DNA from: Muricea muricata
Lineage: Eukaryota > Cnidaria > Anthozoa > Malacalcyonacea > Plexauridae
Reading direction: 5' to 3'
Assembly: GCA_963855995.1 (NCBI GenBank)
Contig: OY979719.1
Location: forward strand, 18,509,312 to 18,573,311
Length of the DNA stretch: 64,000 bases
The position numbers were made by a program, and so were the translations under genes. Of the stretch, positions 24,401-36,714 are shown piece after piece (the first letter of the stretch is position 1; the number at the start of each line of letters is the position of its first letter). Under the pieces are notes generated by a model. The model was not told the DNA's origin. It did no database searches and saw only the letters and a program-made list of their open reading frames with translations.

Positions 24401-25855
24401 TGTCGTTAATGGCGATCATCACGTGGGCATATGTTAGATTTAGTGGCGACTTCCGGGAGATTGGGCAACAGTTGGACCAGATTGCAGAGATTGTTTGGGA
24501 CGAGGTAAGATAAGTAATGTCATGCGTCCGTTTGGATTGCGCTATCCACCGAATAGTAATTTTTTTGCTGCCGCAGAAAGACATAAAAAGCAATAATGCC
24601 AGGGATATTGAACTCGCGAGTGATAAAATGTGACTTTAACTCGAAAAGGCTAAACTTTAATATATGGGTCTTACCAGTTGCTGAGCATGTCTAGAAAGTT
24701 TTAAAATATCACTATCAGGAATGGCGCCATTCACCCCGACCCCATTAGAACTGTTCAGTAGCAATTCGCTTGTCAACCTTTTCCGAGCGTCGGCCTATTT
24801 TGACTTAATATTATCGGTTCTACACTTGACATAAAATTTTAGCGTAGTAATTGCCGCTTGCATTGTAAAGATCGCTAAAACATTCAACTTTATTGGATAT
24901 GCAAATTGCACGACTTATGTCATCACTGTGCATAGTGAGTATCTGTGGGATTGTTGATGTTGTAGCATACTGTTTGAGAGTAAGAAATAAATGGACTCCT
25001 TACAAAGTGATGATGAGTTTTACAAAAGTTATTGTGCACCGTGATGTCATAACTCATAAGTTGTATAATTTGCATAACGAATAAATTTGAATATCTCGAA
25101 AAAAAAGAGAGTTAAGGCTGTTTTCCAGTTACGCGTTTTTCACACGTACGTACACGCACGTAAAAGTCTAAATCGATTGCAATATTACATTCGAAATGAA
25201 TAAATGTTTTGATGGAGAAAATTTACCATTCGCTACGAGTTAGCATACTTCAGTGATTCCATTTGTTAAATGCAAACTACTTAGAAGAGCTTAGACTTTT
25301 ACGCGCGGGCACGTACCTGTGAAAAACGGATAACTGGAAAGCAGTCTTTAGAAATATTTTACTAAGAAGTATAGTAATAAACTAGAAGCTACAAGTTCCT
25401 TGTATGATTGCATGATGAATATAAAATTGAAAAATAATTTTGTGGAAACACCACGTAAGTTTACTATCGCAGAGCTTTTGATCCGTAAGCTCGGATCTTC
25501 ATCAGTGCTAATAATAATGCATTATTATACTTGTGTTATCAGGCATTATTATTAGCACTGATGAAGATCCGAGCTTACGGATCGAAAGTTCTGCGATAAT
25601 AAACTCACGTGGTGTTTGCACAAAATTATATTTTAAACTAGAAGTTAGATTGTCAGGTAAATCGATCTCTGTGGTACAATGAAATATAGTTGGACAAAAT
25701 TCCATGTCACATGCATTTCAAGCATTTAACTATCTCTTGCTCAGGTTATGGCAAGATTTTATCAGAAAGTTTTGGACAAGGGGGCAGAAGCGGCAGCGTC
25801 ATCTTTGTCTGGAACGCTAAGCAGAAGGAAAAATGAAGTGAAAAAGAGTGAATGA
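18479..25855 (+). CDS. ATL: atlastin GTPase, complete, 12 exons
   Basis: Exons 18479-18742, 20295-20432, 20561-20665, 20845-20895, 21494-21550, 21639-21731, 22273-22411, 22609-22736, 23306-23362, 23460-23531, 24073-24504 and 25745-25855 sum to 1647 bases (548 residues; human atlastin-1 has 558). Dynamin-superfamily GTPase motifs are present: P-loop GAFRKGKS at 68-75, DTQG at 141-144, RDW at 212-214. The middle region ([40 protein letters not shown]) is diagnostic of atlastins over guanylate-binding proteins. Two membrane segments with a very short loop lie near residues 442-462 and 465-487, followed by a ~60-residue cytosolic tail. Atlastins tether and fuse ER tubules by GTP-driven dimerisation. 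Only the intron at 22737-23305 departs from GT-AG: it begins GCAAGT. Long introns carry several MITEs. The final exon ends with a basic VKKSE tail. Confidence 0.96.
19829..20040. mobile_element. MITE in atlastin intron 1
   Basis: Terminal inverted repeats of about 60 bases: TAAAGGTCCTGTCACA at the left, TGTGACAGGGCCTTAA at the right, continuing inward through TTGCAATGCAATTCTACTCTTG. There is no coding capacity. The TTAA/TAA at the edges hints at a short target duplication. Confidence 0.8.
21193..21428. mobile_element. hAT-like MITE family B, aged copy in atlastin intron 4
   Basis: The ends CATTGATCTG and CAGATCAATG and the internal words CCATCTTGGCATTCCAGGTC and TTTCCTTAAAATAAGGA match the better preserved element at 37542-37812. 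That copy has an 8-base target duplication. Confidence 0.7.
21990..22215. repeat. dispersed intronic repeat in atlastin intron 6
   Basis: Same order of words as 9880-10270 and 24530-24745: GATATTGAACT, TGACTTTGACTTGAAAATAC, GTTACTGAACATG, AGAAAGTTTGA, CACCTTTCATACAACC. It ends at a C-rich run at 22208-22221. Confidence 0.6.
23141..23207. repeat. short tandem repeat in atlastin intron 8
   Basis: Three to four copies of a 16-17 base unit, TCGAGTATCTCTTTTT, in the GC-AG intron. Confidence 0.8.
23560..23800. repeat. direct repeat pair in atlastin intron 10
   Basis: Two ~110-base copies share GCACATAACT/GCGCATAACT, TCTGC, CCTGATTTGTGTTTTCGCTT (CCTGTTTTGTGTTTTCACTT) and TTTGAT. They have diverged. 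I could not assign a family. Confidence 0.5.
24530..24745. repeat. dispersed intronic repeat in atlastin intron 11
   Basis: Third location of the family also seen at 9880-10270 and 21990-22215 (GATATTGAACTCGCGAGTGA, GACTTTAACTCGAAAA, CAGTTGCTGAGCATGTCTAG). Confidence 0.6.
25112..25350. mobile_element. MITE in atlastin intron 11, ~60-base inverted ends
   Basis: The left end AAGGCTGTTTTCCAGTTACG pairs with the right end TAACTGGAAAGCAGTCTT. The match continues through CGTTTTTCACACGTACGT and ACGTAAAAGTCTA. Non-coding. Confidence 0.8.
25432..25630. mobile_element. foldback MITE in atlastin intron 11, ~85-base arms
   Basis: AATTTTGTGGAAACACCACG at the left pairs with CGTGGTGTTTGCACAAAATT at the right. 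The arms run almost unbroken through GATCCGTAAGCTCGGATCTT to a loop near 25530. A short relic with the same GTGGTGTTT end lies near 62480-62550 in Rab4 intron 4. Confidence 0.8.
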
Positions 25856-26106
25856 AACCGAGCTTAGTTTAAACTATGATTTTGCACTAATATTATGAAC
25901 TTCATTAACAAAGTATTGCCCGTCCTTGTTCTAGCAACATTGGTCGGCCTTGATTCATAGTCATTTCATGTTGATTTCAACCTATATAATGGGAATATAA
26001 GATAATATTTTTCATGTAAGTAGGCTGATGTTACCTTGAGCTTCTTGTTGTATTTTGCAGTGCTGGAGCATTGTTGATCTGTAAGCGAGACTGGATTGGA
26101 TAGTCT

Positions 26107-26462
26107 CAGTGAACTCTATAAATACTGGAACTATAACTCCAGATAAAAACCCTACGTTTGAGTGAAGCCAAGATGGCGACAACAGCTACAACTGTCGCAA
26201 ACAGTCTTAGTACTATTTTTCTGAGGTATTTGCTATTTTTAAAAAAGACTGTATCGCGAACTAGGTTGTAAGTTCATAAACCATAAAATTACCTCTTAAA
26301 TCGAAATAAAAACATCAAATATCGGTACATTCCCAGAAGAATGGTGTCAACCGCGCCGTGAGATACAATAGAAAAGGACTGAACTTGATAACCTATTGAT
26401 AACCAATTTGGCTTCAAAGATGGCGGCCAAGTTATCGTTCCAGTCTAATTTAGAGTTCACTG
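26107..26462. mobile_element. MITE downstream of atlastin
   Basis: The ends CAGTGAACTCTATAAATACT and GAGTTCACTG form inverted repeats. The match extends through TGGAAC-ATAACT and GAAGCCAAGATGGCG. It lies in the probable 3' UTR or flank of atlastin. Confidence 0.65.
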
Positions 26463-26769
26463 GGTAATCTATAATGCTTGACATGTGCAGAAAATACAGT
26501 CATGCAGTTAAATATTGCCGAGAGAAAGTAATTGTTTTGAAGTAATCAATAACTGCATTATTTCCAATCAATTTCGTTAGGTCTTGTTCAAATACTTGTT
26601 ATTCTTTCCAGTCTTAATTTCAGGGCAGTGTTCGGCATGCGTTATATGATATTTTCGTGATTCTAAAACGTAGTTAGGATTGGTATTTGTCTAGATTAGA
26701 GAACTCATTGGTGGTTATTTATCAATGTATACTCCATTGAATGTAAGGATTTAAAGACATTTCCATGTA

Positions 26770-26775
26770 AATAAA
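26770..26775 (+). promoter_or_regulatory. candidate distal polyadenylation signal for atlastin
   Basis: AATAAA about 915 bases after the stop codon. It would imply a long 3' UTR that includes the MITE at 26107-26462. The transcript end cannot be proved from sequence. Confidence 0.25.
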
Positions 26776-27843
26776 ATATCTATTGTAGAGTTATTGTAAC
26801 TTTAGAAGATGTAGCTTTGGTATAAAAAGGAAATCGTACAGGACCAATGTACAAGACCACAGTTAAATTGAGAAGAATTTTTCCTAAAGCCAACCATTAA
26901 CAACCCACCTCTGCGAAGAAAACACACAATACGAACTTTGAAAGATAAAGCAGTGATGCTAACCAAACCTTCTGTTACTCGTTAAATGAGGCCAGAATTT
27001 TAAATAAGATTGTAAGAAATTACAAGATTGTAAAAGTAATGAATCCCTGATGCCTCTACTAAACTCACCATCAGTTATATTTTTTATTGAAAAACCGTCA
27101 AACCTTGAAGGTAAAAGAACTGTAGATTGTCATCCGTTGATTAGTACTCCGCCTGCAGGCGTGATATGACAACGCGACGCGAATTTTTTATTTTTATTAA
27201 CGTCCTTTAACTTTAGTCGTTTTCTATTTTTTCTCCAATCTTCGGATGCTCTTCAGCAATTGAAGCTATTTTGGTGCACATATCTAGCCAAATTTCTTTC
27301 CTTTGGTGGTTTTATTTGCTTTTCAGAATGGAAAATCGCGTCGGGTTGGCAAATCTTGGCCATTACAATGTCTGTATATCATTGAGCACTCTCGTATTTC
27401 GCAAACCAAAACTAACACGAATAATCGTGCAAAGTACCTCAAAAATTTACACGTTTATATTACATATTATATATATTATTAGTACATATAGTTGTACGCA
27501 TAAAAACGCGTGGTAATCAGTCATGGTGATATACAAGCAACGTGATAAAGAAAAAATGGCAGAAAATTGTTTTGACACTGTGGTTCTGTTGATATAGGAA
27601 GGAAATCAGGTGTTTTTCGAAGGACGTTCACTAAACATTGAACGTTTATAATATTTTGAAGCATGAACTTTGAAAGAACTATTCTGAAATGGAAACTAAC
27701 AACCTCTCATGAAACCAGTTACCCTGGTAGTTCAGTGGCAGAACAATTTGAGCAACTTTTTACTATAATACTTTACTTTGTGAGCAATTTTTCAGCAGAA
27801 ATCTTAAGGGTTGACTTTTCTAAGGCTAAGTAAACCCTTGGAT
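26776..27843. other. intergenic, no gene recognised
   Basis: AT-rich single-copy sequence between atlastin and the left edge of the palindrome. It has no counterpart beyond the right edge of the palindrome. Confidence 0.5.
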
Positions 27844-28009
27844 AATGGACTAGTCATAGGTCGTAAGAAAAGCAAAATGCTACCCTGGATTAGGCAGGAT
27901 AGGTTTCCAGCAGGGGTTTTATATATGTGTGTTTTTTGGATGTTTGTGCAAAAACATTACTTATATAGGCTATGTTGGTATAGGCTATAAGTCCCAAACT
28001 TTGCCGGTT

Positions 28010-28117
28010 TTATGCCCCCCCGGGCTTTTTCTCTTTCAGTTGCTCGGGATTCATCGACTTGTCACGTGCTTGCTTGTCGTACTTGCTCGTCGGGCCGTCG
28101 GCAATTGGTTTGTAAAC
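28010..28117 (-). CDS. candidate terminal exon, left-arm copy
   Basis: Behind a good acceptor (TTTGCAG on the minus strand) lie 35 codons of protein-like composition beginning VYKPIADGPTSKYDK and ending KKPGGA-stop. Lys, Asp and Pro are high and it does not resemble any transposon frame here. Upstream exons were not found. The right-arm copy (53399 onward, plus strand) has an altered G-rich tract after KKPG, loses this stop and is followed by a MITE insertion. I do not recognise the protein. Confidence 0.35.
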   Translation of the reverse strand, partial: VYKPIADGPTSKYDKQARDKSMNPEQLKEKKPGGA

Positions 28118-31100
28118 CTGCAAATTAGTAAAAGAAAATCTCAAGAATGGAATGGCGTGCAGAAAACCTTTAAGATCAAGCAATCCTGCCTTTATTTCAA
28201 GGTAATATGTTTTATTTTGTATCAACAGTTGTAGAAGAGTATTTAGATTTATGATATGGTTGAATTTTATGGACAATCAGGTCGAATTAAGCGAAGTATT
28301 TAAACATACAAAGTTCATCTTTTGCAAGTATGAAAACCATACCTGAATACCTGATCTTTGCTTTCGATTGGTGAAGTAAAAACCCCAATTCAGACAAAAT
28401 CAACTGTTAGTTTTCATATTTGTTAGCAAGGAAGCTAATCAGGACTATGCTATAAATTCCAGCAAAAATTGTGTATTTTTGAGCTGTAATATTGTCAGTG
28501 TTTCTAAATAAGCACAATTAATTCCAATTTCCACCCATTAAAGACATTAAACTTGATAATTGACTTTACAGAACCAAGTAATTTTAATTAGAAAGGCTTT
28601 CCATACGCATTTTGACACAAATGAGAGTGATAGTAAATTCGGTATTAATTGATTGTTCATATAATGAGTTCGTGATTGTGCAAGCAAATAATTAAATAAA
28701 ATCGCAAGTAAATTAACCTTATTAATGAATTCTGATAATAAGAAATAGATCCCTACTTTTTCAACCTAAGTCAACTAATTGTTAAATCCTGTTGAAGATT
28801 GAGTGGGTGTGGTGTTCCTAAATCTAATTATTCCCCCCCCCCCTATCTTTGGTGACAAATTGGTTAATTTGTGGGTTTGATCCTCACTAGAGTCTCAGGG
28901 ATTCAAACCCTGGCCTCATGAAAAGAGTACAAGTCAACCCCCTGGCCAAAGTTGTGGGTTTTCCCCAAGTTACTCAGATCTCGGCCTATAAGTTGTTGGC
29001 AAGGGAGGGTGAGGTAATATGGGAAAACAGTTATTGGTATATGTACTGCTGTGGCAACCCTGCTTTTTGGATGAAGCTAAATTTTTTATGCTCCCTATGT
29101 AGAATACATTCAGACAGACATGTCTGGTGAAATATTAATTTGCTTATGTTATATTTTGAAATTTTCTCAGATCTACGTATATGGTTTAAAGTTCCATGAA
29201 GGCTTATCTGGCTGGCCAATCAAGTGAATAGTGTTGGTGGAAAGTCCACAGAAGGTCTTGATATTTTCATGTTTTATTTTAAAAAAACCCACTTCATCTT
29301 TGGGCTAAAATGCTTTGAATATTGTATATGATTTTCCACAACACGTGGCAATGTTCATGTTTTGGAAAAATATAATTCTTTTATCTGTCATAAAAAATAT
29401 GAAAACGAAAGACAACAAGTGAGACGGTATAATTTTGGAAGTGATATGTAGTTTCATTCTCACTTACATTTGATCATCATTTTGTGCAACCACTTGTAAT
29501 GGAAAGTCTTGTGCGCTTGAAGCATTTTAATCTTTAAAAAAGTCAAATAATAATGAACTGTGTTTTAAGAAAGTTTGTTCTATATGATCATATTTATGTT
29601 TAATCTAAAACTTATATGAAAACACATGCAAAGGCTTTAAATTGTTTAAACCATCAAAACCTGGATCTTGTGTCTTATTTAAATATCAAAGAAAATTTCA
29701 GACTCTTCTTTTAAATTGAAATCAATAAAAATTCATGTATGACAAATTTCTCTTTGCCTAAAATGCAGTCAGCATAAATGCATGATCATCTGAAAAATTT
29801 ATTTTAACCTATTTGAAAAAACTGCTTTAAAATGTGTTTCAATTACAAAACAATTAAGTTTGTCATTATTTGACTTCCTAACATATCTTATAAAGGTGAT
29901 TGAGATGGTTTTATCAGGAAACAAAACATTATCACACAAAATTTCATTTCTATCCAAAGTTTCATTTTTATTGCTCAGGGCTTGTGTATCCACAGAAAAT
30001 CGATTTCCTCTAGGGCTTAAAAAAACAGTGAGTAAAATTCTTCATGAACTAGATGAAAAAGCATTTTAAAAGCATTTATTTTGTTGCCAGGTTTACCATC
30101 TCAATCTTTTTTGTCTAAGTTGACTTCGAGTCTATTTGAAAGTTTGGAAAGTTCATCTGAAAATCACAACAGTTTGACATGTTGTTGGAGCATAATTTAT
30201 AAATAATGATTTTGCAACAGGACTTTCCTGCTTCAAGATTAAGTACTTGAGGTCAATTGCTTGTGGCTTTAATGCAAAGTGGAACTTGTTTGGAATTGAA
30301 TTGAACTGAAGCAGTAAAACTTCTATTTCTTGGTTTTGAGGAAAGTGCCTATTGGTAAAAAAAAAAGAAAATTGCTTGTCTTACATGAAACCACAACTAG
30401 ACAACTACTATGTTTTGCATTGTGGCAAGGAAAATATGTGAAAAATATTTGTAAAAAAATACAAGAATTTAACTAGAAATTCAGTAATTACAATTGCAAC
30501 AATATTTCATTAAATCAAAAATTAACTTGTACCTTATCCCAGGTTTGCACAGATAAGCAATAAGCCTGGAAGTTTATTGATTTTTTCAAATGTTTTGCAC
30601 TGATACCTAAATGATGCAAAAAATCTGTATCTGTATCAGAGCTTTTATACTACAGACTTGAAACAATTATAAATCGAAACAAGTATTTGGAAGATAGTAG
30701 AGAATTTCAGATTTTATTGATTTCATAATTAACATTAGAAATTCATTTTGATGAATGGTTAATATGTTTAACAAATAAAATGTTCTTGCATTAGGTGGAG
30801 AAAAATTATATAAACATTACTTTAGGTTTGCTAACAGATTGATTCTTATAAGTACAAAGTATTTTTTTGACCTTTAAAACATTTTTGCTTGGACATTTCA
30901 TATTATCTGGTTGTGGTGGATTTGTATTTATATATCTGGACCCTTTGCTTCAGTTCAATTTTATACTTTTCAAATAGTCCCACTTTGTAGCTGTAGTATA
31001 TGAATAATGATATAAGAAAACAGGTTACATGGCATTTAAACATGGTCGTTTCAACAAGTAAGTAAAGATAAATTTATACTTCAAAGAGATTTGTTTTTAA

Positions 31101-32157
31101 CCTGACAACCGTTTAACCTGAATTAAATCATTAAGCATTTTTTTAACAGATTTTGTCTTTTCAATGTAAGACCAATCTTGTATGTTTCGACTTTTTGTTG
31201 GATTTCTTTCAAAGTTAGCAATATCTAATTAATTCGAAATTGTCAGGTTGAAAACGCAATCAGAAAAATATATGGCTCTAAAAGTTGAAATTGGATCCCT
31301 TTTCAATCTGGTATCTTTTCAAAAAAAGTAATCATTTCTTCAGTGTTCTTTTTGGAACACGTTTGAAAGAGTTTTTTTCTCGAGCTCCAAAAGTGTATTT
31401 TGATCATTTGTCTCGTTACATGCCCCAAAGGCATCAAAATTATCACAGTCATTTGTGCATTTGTTTGTCTGAATGACAGCAAAACAAACTCAATGACATC
31501 GTATATTGAAAAAGCGCTTACTCTAATTTATTTCATGAATGTAAAAACAGTCGGTGTTCGTGAAAGTCGCGTCGGTTTTCTCCGGGTACTCCGGTTTTTC
31601 CTCACAACAAATATTGCCAGAGTAGTTTATATTGTAAAAACATGACTAACTTTTAGAAACCTTTAATAGTTGAACCTATAGAAAGAGGAAATTTAAGAAA
31701 ATTAAACTCTCGTTAAAAGATCTCTTCAATAAAATAATTTGATGTATGAGCCATATGTTTCTTTGTAATTGTGAAACAACTCAGTGTTGTATGTTGAACG
31801 ATTTCTCTGTCAAATCAGAAAAATTTATCACTTCCAGTTGTTTCATAATTACTTGTATCTTGAAGTGTAAGCATTTATCTTCAGCAGACCAAGTTTTTGT
31901 AACATTGTGCTTTTCTTGTGTTCATTCACTTGTGTTAAGCACAATGTCAGTTATTTTCTTTCTGCCATGTTCTGTTCTCTTCTATTGTTATTTGAGTAAG
32001 TACAATATGTGATAGTTAATCCCTTTTTATTCTTATTCAAATTGTAATCTTTACAAATTCTTTTCAATAAATTATTTACAAAATTTACATGTGACCCCTT
32101 TTTAATTAAAAATTTAATTCCCATGGGAATTGAGAAATTGAATAAAAAAAATCCCCC

Positions 32158-32273
32158 TACCCCGGCCAGCTCCCCAAGTGCTACTTCCACCTAAGTAGAA
32201 GTACTTGTACATATAGTACAAGTACTTCTACTTGTTTACGATGGAAGTAGCACTCGGAGAGCTGGCCGGGGTA
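32158..32273. repeat. 116-base hairpin (mirror copy at 49240-49355)
   Basis: TACCCCGGCCAGCTCCCCAA pairs with GAGAGCTGGCCGGGGTA. The inner AAGTAGAAGTACTTGTAC pairs with GTACAAGTACTTCTACTT. It is nearly perfect and could be a tiny foldback element. Confidence 0.8.
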
Positions 32274-33697
32274 GCCGGAGAAGAGAAGACCAACCTTGCA
32301 AATGCTAATTGCAAACTGCAAAGTTGATCTTCTCTAGAGAGCAGCCGCGCGCATACCTAACAAATCAAAACAACAAACGTTAGTGACTTAAATACTTAAG
32401 CATGCAAATTTGATTCCCAAAGCCAAATTGACAAGTGCCCCCCGCTGATCCTACCAACTGCCTACCTGCCTCAGTTCTAAGCTGTCTTCCTCAGTTCTAA
32501 GCTTCTGCATTCCATTCGTTACTCCCGCTTTCGCTCACTATCGCACAGTCACTCACAGCTAATAAAACCCGCATGCACCACCACCACCCCAACTGCCACC
32601 CAAATCCGAAAATCAAAAGAATTAAAATTTTGGCGAAGTATGTATAGTAAATGTTATTTACTCGGATATTTTAGGCCATAGCAAAGAAAAAATGGAAGTT
32701 ACTATACACAGACAGGTGAGCTGCCTACTTGTCTTTATACATGAAGCTTACAAATTCCAAAATATACAAAACTTCACCTGCAATTTTTGTTCAAAATTCC
32801 TTATCATGGCATGCACTAATAGTAAAAGAATTAACAATCAATGCTTAGAATTTAGCTGTGCTGTTTTTCGTAATAATTATATTTAATCAGGAAAGTTTTT
32901 CATTTCAAACGGTAGAGTTTAGTTTAAAGCATACTTTCAAAAATTTTAATTCTTTTAATAAGCCTAACCCCCATGCAACTTACACACGGCGCACACCCTC
33001 ACAGTCCATACATTTAGCTAATAAATTACGTTATAAACAAAAAAGCAAAATAAAAAGATAAATTACGTTATCTCTGGCTACTTAAACCCACTTAGGCTGA
33101 GTTTTGATTGAGTTTTCAAACGTAAGACCTTAGCTGAACGGGCATGGGCTTTTTGTTGTGTTAACTGGTCCGAAGTGAATATAAACCTAATACTTACCAA
33201 AGTCTATGGCTGGGTCAAATGAGCATGAGAATGCAAAGAGTATAATCATTTGAAAACGCTTTTTCATTTAGGACTCACCTATGGGAATTAAGACCCTAAA
33301 ACGTAGTTGCTGTGCAATTGAACGTCCCTATAGCTAGTACAGTTGCTCTATGTGGTGCAAAAGAGAAAAAATATTTTAAAACATTTGCCGCAATTCTCAT
33401 ACTCATTTAACCGAAACGCCTCATTTGCATGGTACGTCGCAGCTGCTCTCAAACTATTTCCGTAATTTGCTTTAGCACGCAAACAATGGCTTAATTGTTC
33501 CATTGTTCCTGCTTACCAAAACAAACTCAAGATACTTATCATATTTACAATCAAAGAGGATTCTTATTATAAATCCTGGTTTTCATATGTCGTAATTCAT
33601 CGGCGATGTCCTTGTGGTTTTACTGTCGGTGATCAGTGATGGATAAAATCTTTTGTGTTCCTGAAATTATTTTCGCCTTCAGTGATTTCCCGCAACA

Positions 33698-34194
33698 CAG
33701 GGTGTCCCAAAAAACCCCAAAAACTATTGAAAATGATCTATTGTTAGAATTTCAATGCCTAGCACTAAATTGAACCCACGAGTGGATAAACTATTGACAT
33801 AACGTCATAATTAATTGTAGTACTCAGTGTTAACCCTTTTTATGCCAGACAAAAAAACTAAACCTACGAGTGCATATTAAAAATGCAATCAAATTTTATG
33901 CATGGGTTATTTTAGCCGATTCAATTTGGTTTTTATCAATATTACCTACAGGTTTAAGTTGTTTCACCCGGGAAAATGACGACATCAAACAAACTAACAA
34001 GATAGTATTGTTTTCATTTTTTCTAAGCCTGATTTGCTTTTAGAGTTTCGAGAAAACAATTTACAAATGTAAATTCCCGTGAGCAAAACAGACGTACTTT
34101 ACAAAGATATTTTAATTTTTTAACAAGTGCTAGGGCATTCAAATGTTAACATTAGGTGATTTCAATAGTTTTTGGGGTTTTTTGGGACACCCTG
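33698..34194. mobile_element. mariner-type non-autonomous element, left arm
   Basis: The ends CAGGGTGTCCCAAAAAACCC and GGGTTTTTTGGGACACCCTG are perfect inverted repeats of over 30 bases. The CAGGGTGTCCCAAAA start is typical of Tc1/mariner (ITm) elements. The 497-base body has no transposase frame. Mirror copy at 47327-47823, where one end has mutated to GGGAGTCCC. Confidence 0.75.
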
Positions 34195-35787
34195 TAGATC
34201 GGCGATGAATTGCGATGAATCACGATATAAGAAAATCAGGTCTAAGTCATGTGTCACCATGAAATAACATATTAACATGAAAACAAACCAAACAGTAATC
34301 CCATGGGAATTAGTTAATCCTACTCATTTTATGCATGCATGTATCAAGAAAATTAACTAAGAAACTAAGAAATAGTATATTCTTGTGGGAATTGGACGAT
34401 TGTGGTAGGGGGTGGTTATTAGACATAGACATTACTACGCCTAGTATTATCTTTACTACGCCTAGTATTAACATTACTACCGCTTAGTATTATCGCTTGA
34501 AACTGATTTTGTAAAATGTTCAATTCAACGTGATATAAGCGACATGCATTATTTTGGAGTTTTTTACGTCAGAGTATTGTTTCTTTCAAAAATATTTTCA
34601 ACACTAACCATTGTATTTTTACCTGGGTTTTCTTTAAACTTGGAAATTGAAATGAAACAAAAGTGTCATTTTGGAAGACAGTCAAACTCTTAGAACACTG
34701 CATGTGATTTTTTTGGGGGGAAGTATCGATTTAAGTGGTAATTCAATCGTAATCTTTTCACTCAATTTTTTTTCGCAACAATAGACAAAGATTTTGTTCA
34801 ACGAAAACAATAGAATTTACTTAAATCCTCTTTGATCTCTAAATAATAAGTATCTTGCTTTCTACTAACTTACATTTCTATAATTTCCACTACTGTCACG
34901 TCAGTAATGTCTAGCTTTTTCATTCTTGTTGATTGTTATTCATTTGTGAGTTCATGTCACCCAGCATTCCTCTTGTGTTCCTTTACGTCTTATCACCTTT
35001 TGAAATGAAAACATTGAATAATAAGATCATGATTGCGAATAATTTATAAACTACTTTATTCGCCTCGTTCGAAAACGTGAAATTAGTTTGCAAATGTGAT
35101 TCATTTTGTGTTAACATGCGGCAAAATTTCACGGTTATTTCCGTTAATTATTTGTCCCAACTGTTTGTTAAGATTTAATCGTTTACAGTTAAAGGTTTTT
35201 AAATCCAAACCGGAGTATACAGGACAAAAAGGGATTGTATCAATGCTAGTCATCCTCGTAGTGAACTGTAAACACACTGAAGCAATAACTCCAGGTAAAG
35301 CGTTAGGGTGAACAGTAATGTTCAACAACCATTAATCTTGTAAACTGCTTTCATGCTATTTCCTCATGCTACTTCCCTTTCTCATTAATCGGCACACGAT
35401 CACGCGAGCCAACGCAATTTATGACTCCCTGAATACGTCATATAGTAAAATGTTTTTATGACTGAGATTTTGTAACATTTAAATGTTTTTTTTATTTTGA
35501 AATATTCCAAAAAGCACCACGTTTATTTGACAAAACATATTTTAAAATGGCTAAACAATTGTTGACGTTTGCTTACTGCTAAGGTTCGCAAATGGCAACA
35601 CTTAATCTTTAACAATTCACCAAAACAGTTTGAGTTTAGCAATAAAATATTTAGGAAAATGATATTAATAGAAAATCTTGGCGAAATATTTATATTACCG
35701 CACGTGTTATGCACTCGCGCTATTATAAGCATACTAATCAAGGTTAAAGCATTAAATCTCGTTACATTCTTATCAAAATGGTTTTAA

Positions 35788-36006
35788 CCGCGCGGCAGTG
35801 GCGGATCCAGGGTAAGTCAAAATAAATTATAGCAGCTCAATTTTAAATTCAAAATAACTTTATAACAATGTCATAGGTTATGAATTTCAAAAGAATAAAA
35901 TCTAACCAATGAAGTTGCTTTGAAGGTATTTTAAAATGTAAATATATCCTAGAATGAGCTGTGGTAATTTATTTTGACTTACGCTAGATCCGCCACTGCC
36001 GCGCGG
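35788..36006. mobile_element. MITE, left arm (mirror copy ~45513-45731)
   Basis: CCGCGCGGCAGTGGCGGATC at the left and GATCCGCCACTGCCGCGCGG at the right. The inverted match continues through GTAAGTCAAAATAAATTA. The CAGTGGCGGATCCAG word resembles ends of hAT elements common in animals. Confidence 0.75.
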
Positions 36007-36091
36007 ACAAAAGCAATAGAAAGGGACTAACAATTCCACATCACTTTGTCCCCGCCTCGTTCCGCCCGAGAAGTTACGCCTCTTCGTGCAA

Positions 36092-36346
36092 GGTCATGGC
36101 TAAAGGGATAGACGAGGGGTAGGTTTTCAAGATGACAGCTGTTTTTCAAGATTCTTAAAACGAGAACGAATCAACAACCTAACATTCATATCATTCCCAA
36201 GGCTCACCCTAACCTTACCCTGAACCTAATCCCAATTTAGGAGTGCTATAAACGTTTGGATGTTGATTTGTTCTCGTTTCAAAAATTTTAAAAAACATCC
36301 GCCATCATGAAAACCTACCTCTCGTCCATCCCCTTTAGCCATGACC
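36092..36346. mobile_element. MITE with 10-base target duplication, left arm
   Basis: The terminal repeats GGTCATGGCTAAAGGG and CCCTTTAGCCATGACC extend ~60 bases. The host word CTTCGTGCAA flanks both ends (36082-36091 and 36347-36356). A 9-10 base duplication suggests a Mutator-like family. Mirror copy at about 45173-45427. Confidence 0.8.
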
Positions 36347-36714
36347 CTTCGTGCAATTAGAAGGCATTTCTGAGGAATGGAAGTAGAGTTAGAATCGGCA
36401 TTAACTTTTAATTGGACACAAATATTTTTGCTATAAACTTACATTTCTCAAACTTGCATGTAGGTCGTGATGTTGGCCTTGATTGGTTGTTTGATGTTGC
36501 AATATCTAGTTGGATTCTTCGTGCCACTTTTTACGTCCTGTTTAAAAAACAAGAAATATTTTCATTAGATAATAACGTTATCCATACACACGAGGGATGT
36601 TGCAATATTTTGCCAAAGGCGACTGACGTTTTGCCTATGAAATAATTACTGTGAAACACAACCCAATGCCTGGGAATTTAAATTTGTTTCGTAGGATTGT
36701 TTGATCCTGCACAG

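Noticed and set aside
36463..36555. Hydrophobic plus-strand stretch (VVMLALIGCLMLQYLVGFF) as a membrane exon
   Set aside because: There is no usable donor on that strand. On the opposite strand the same bases have a strong acceptor and donor, so the hydrophobic reading is probably a shadow.
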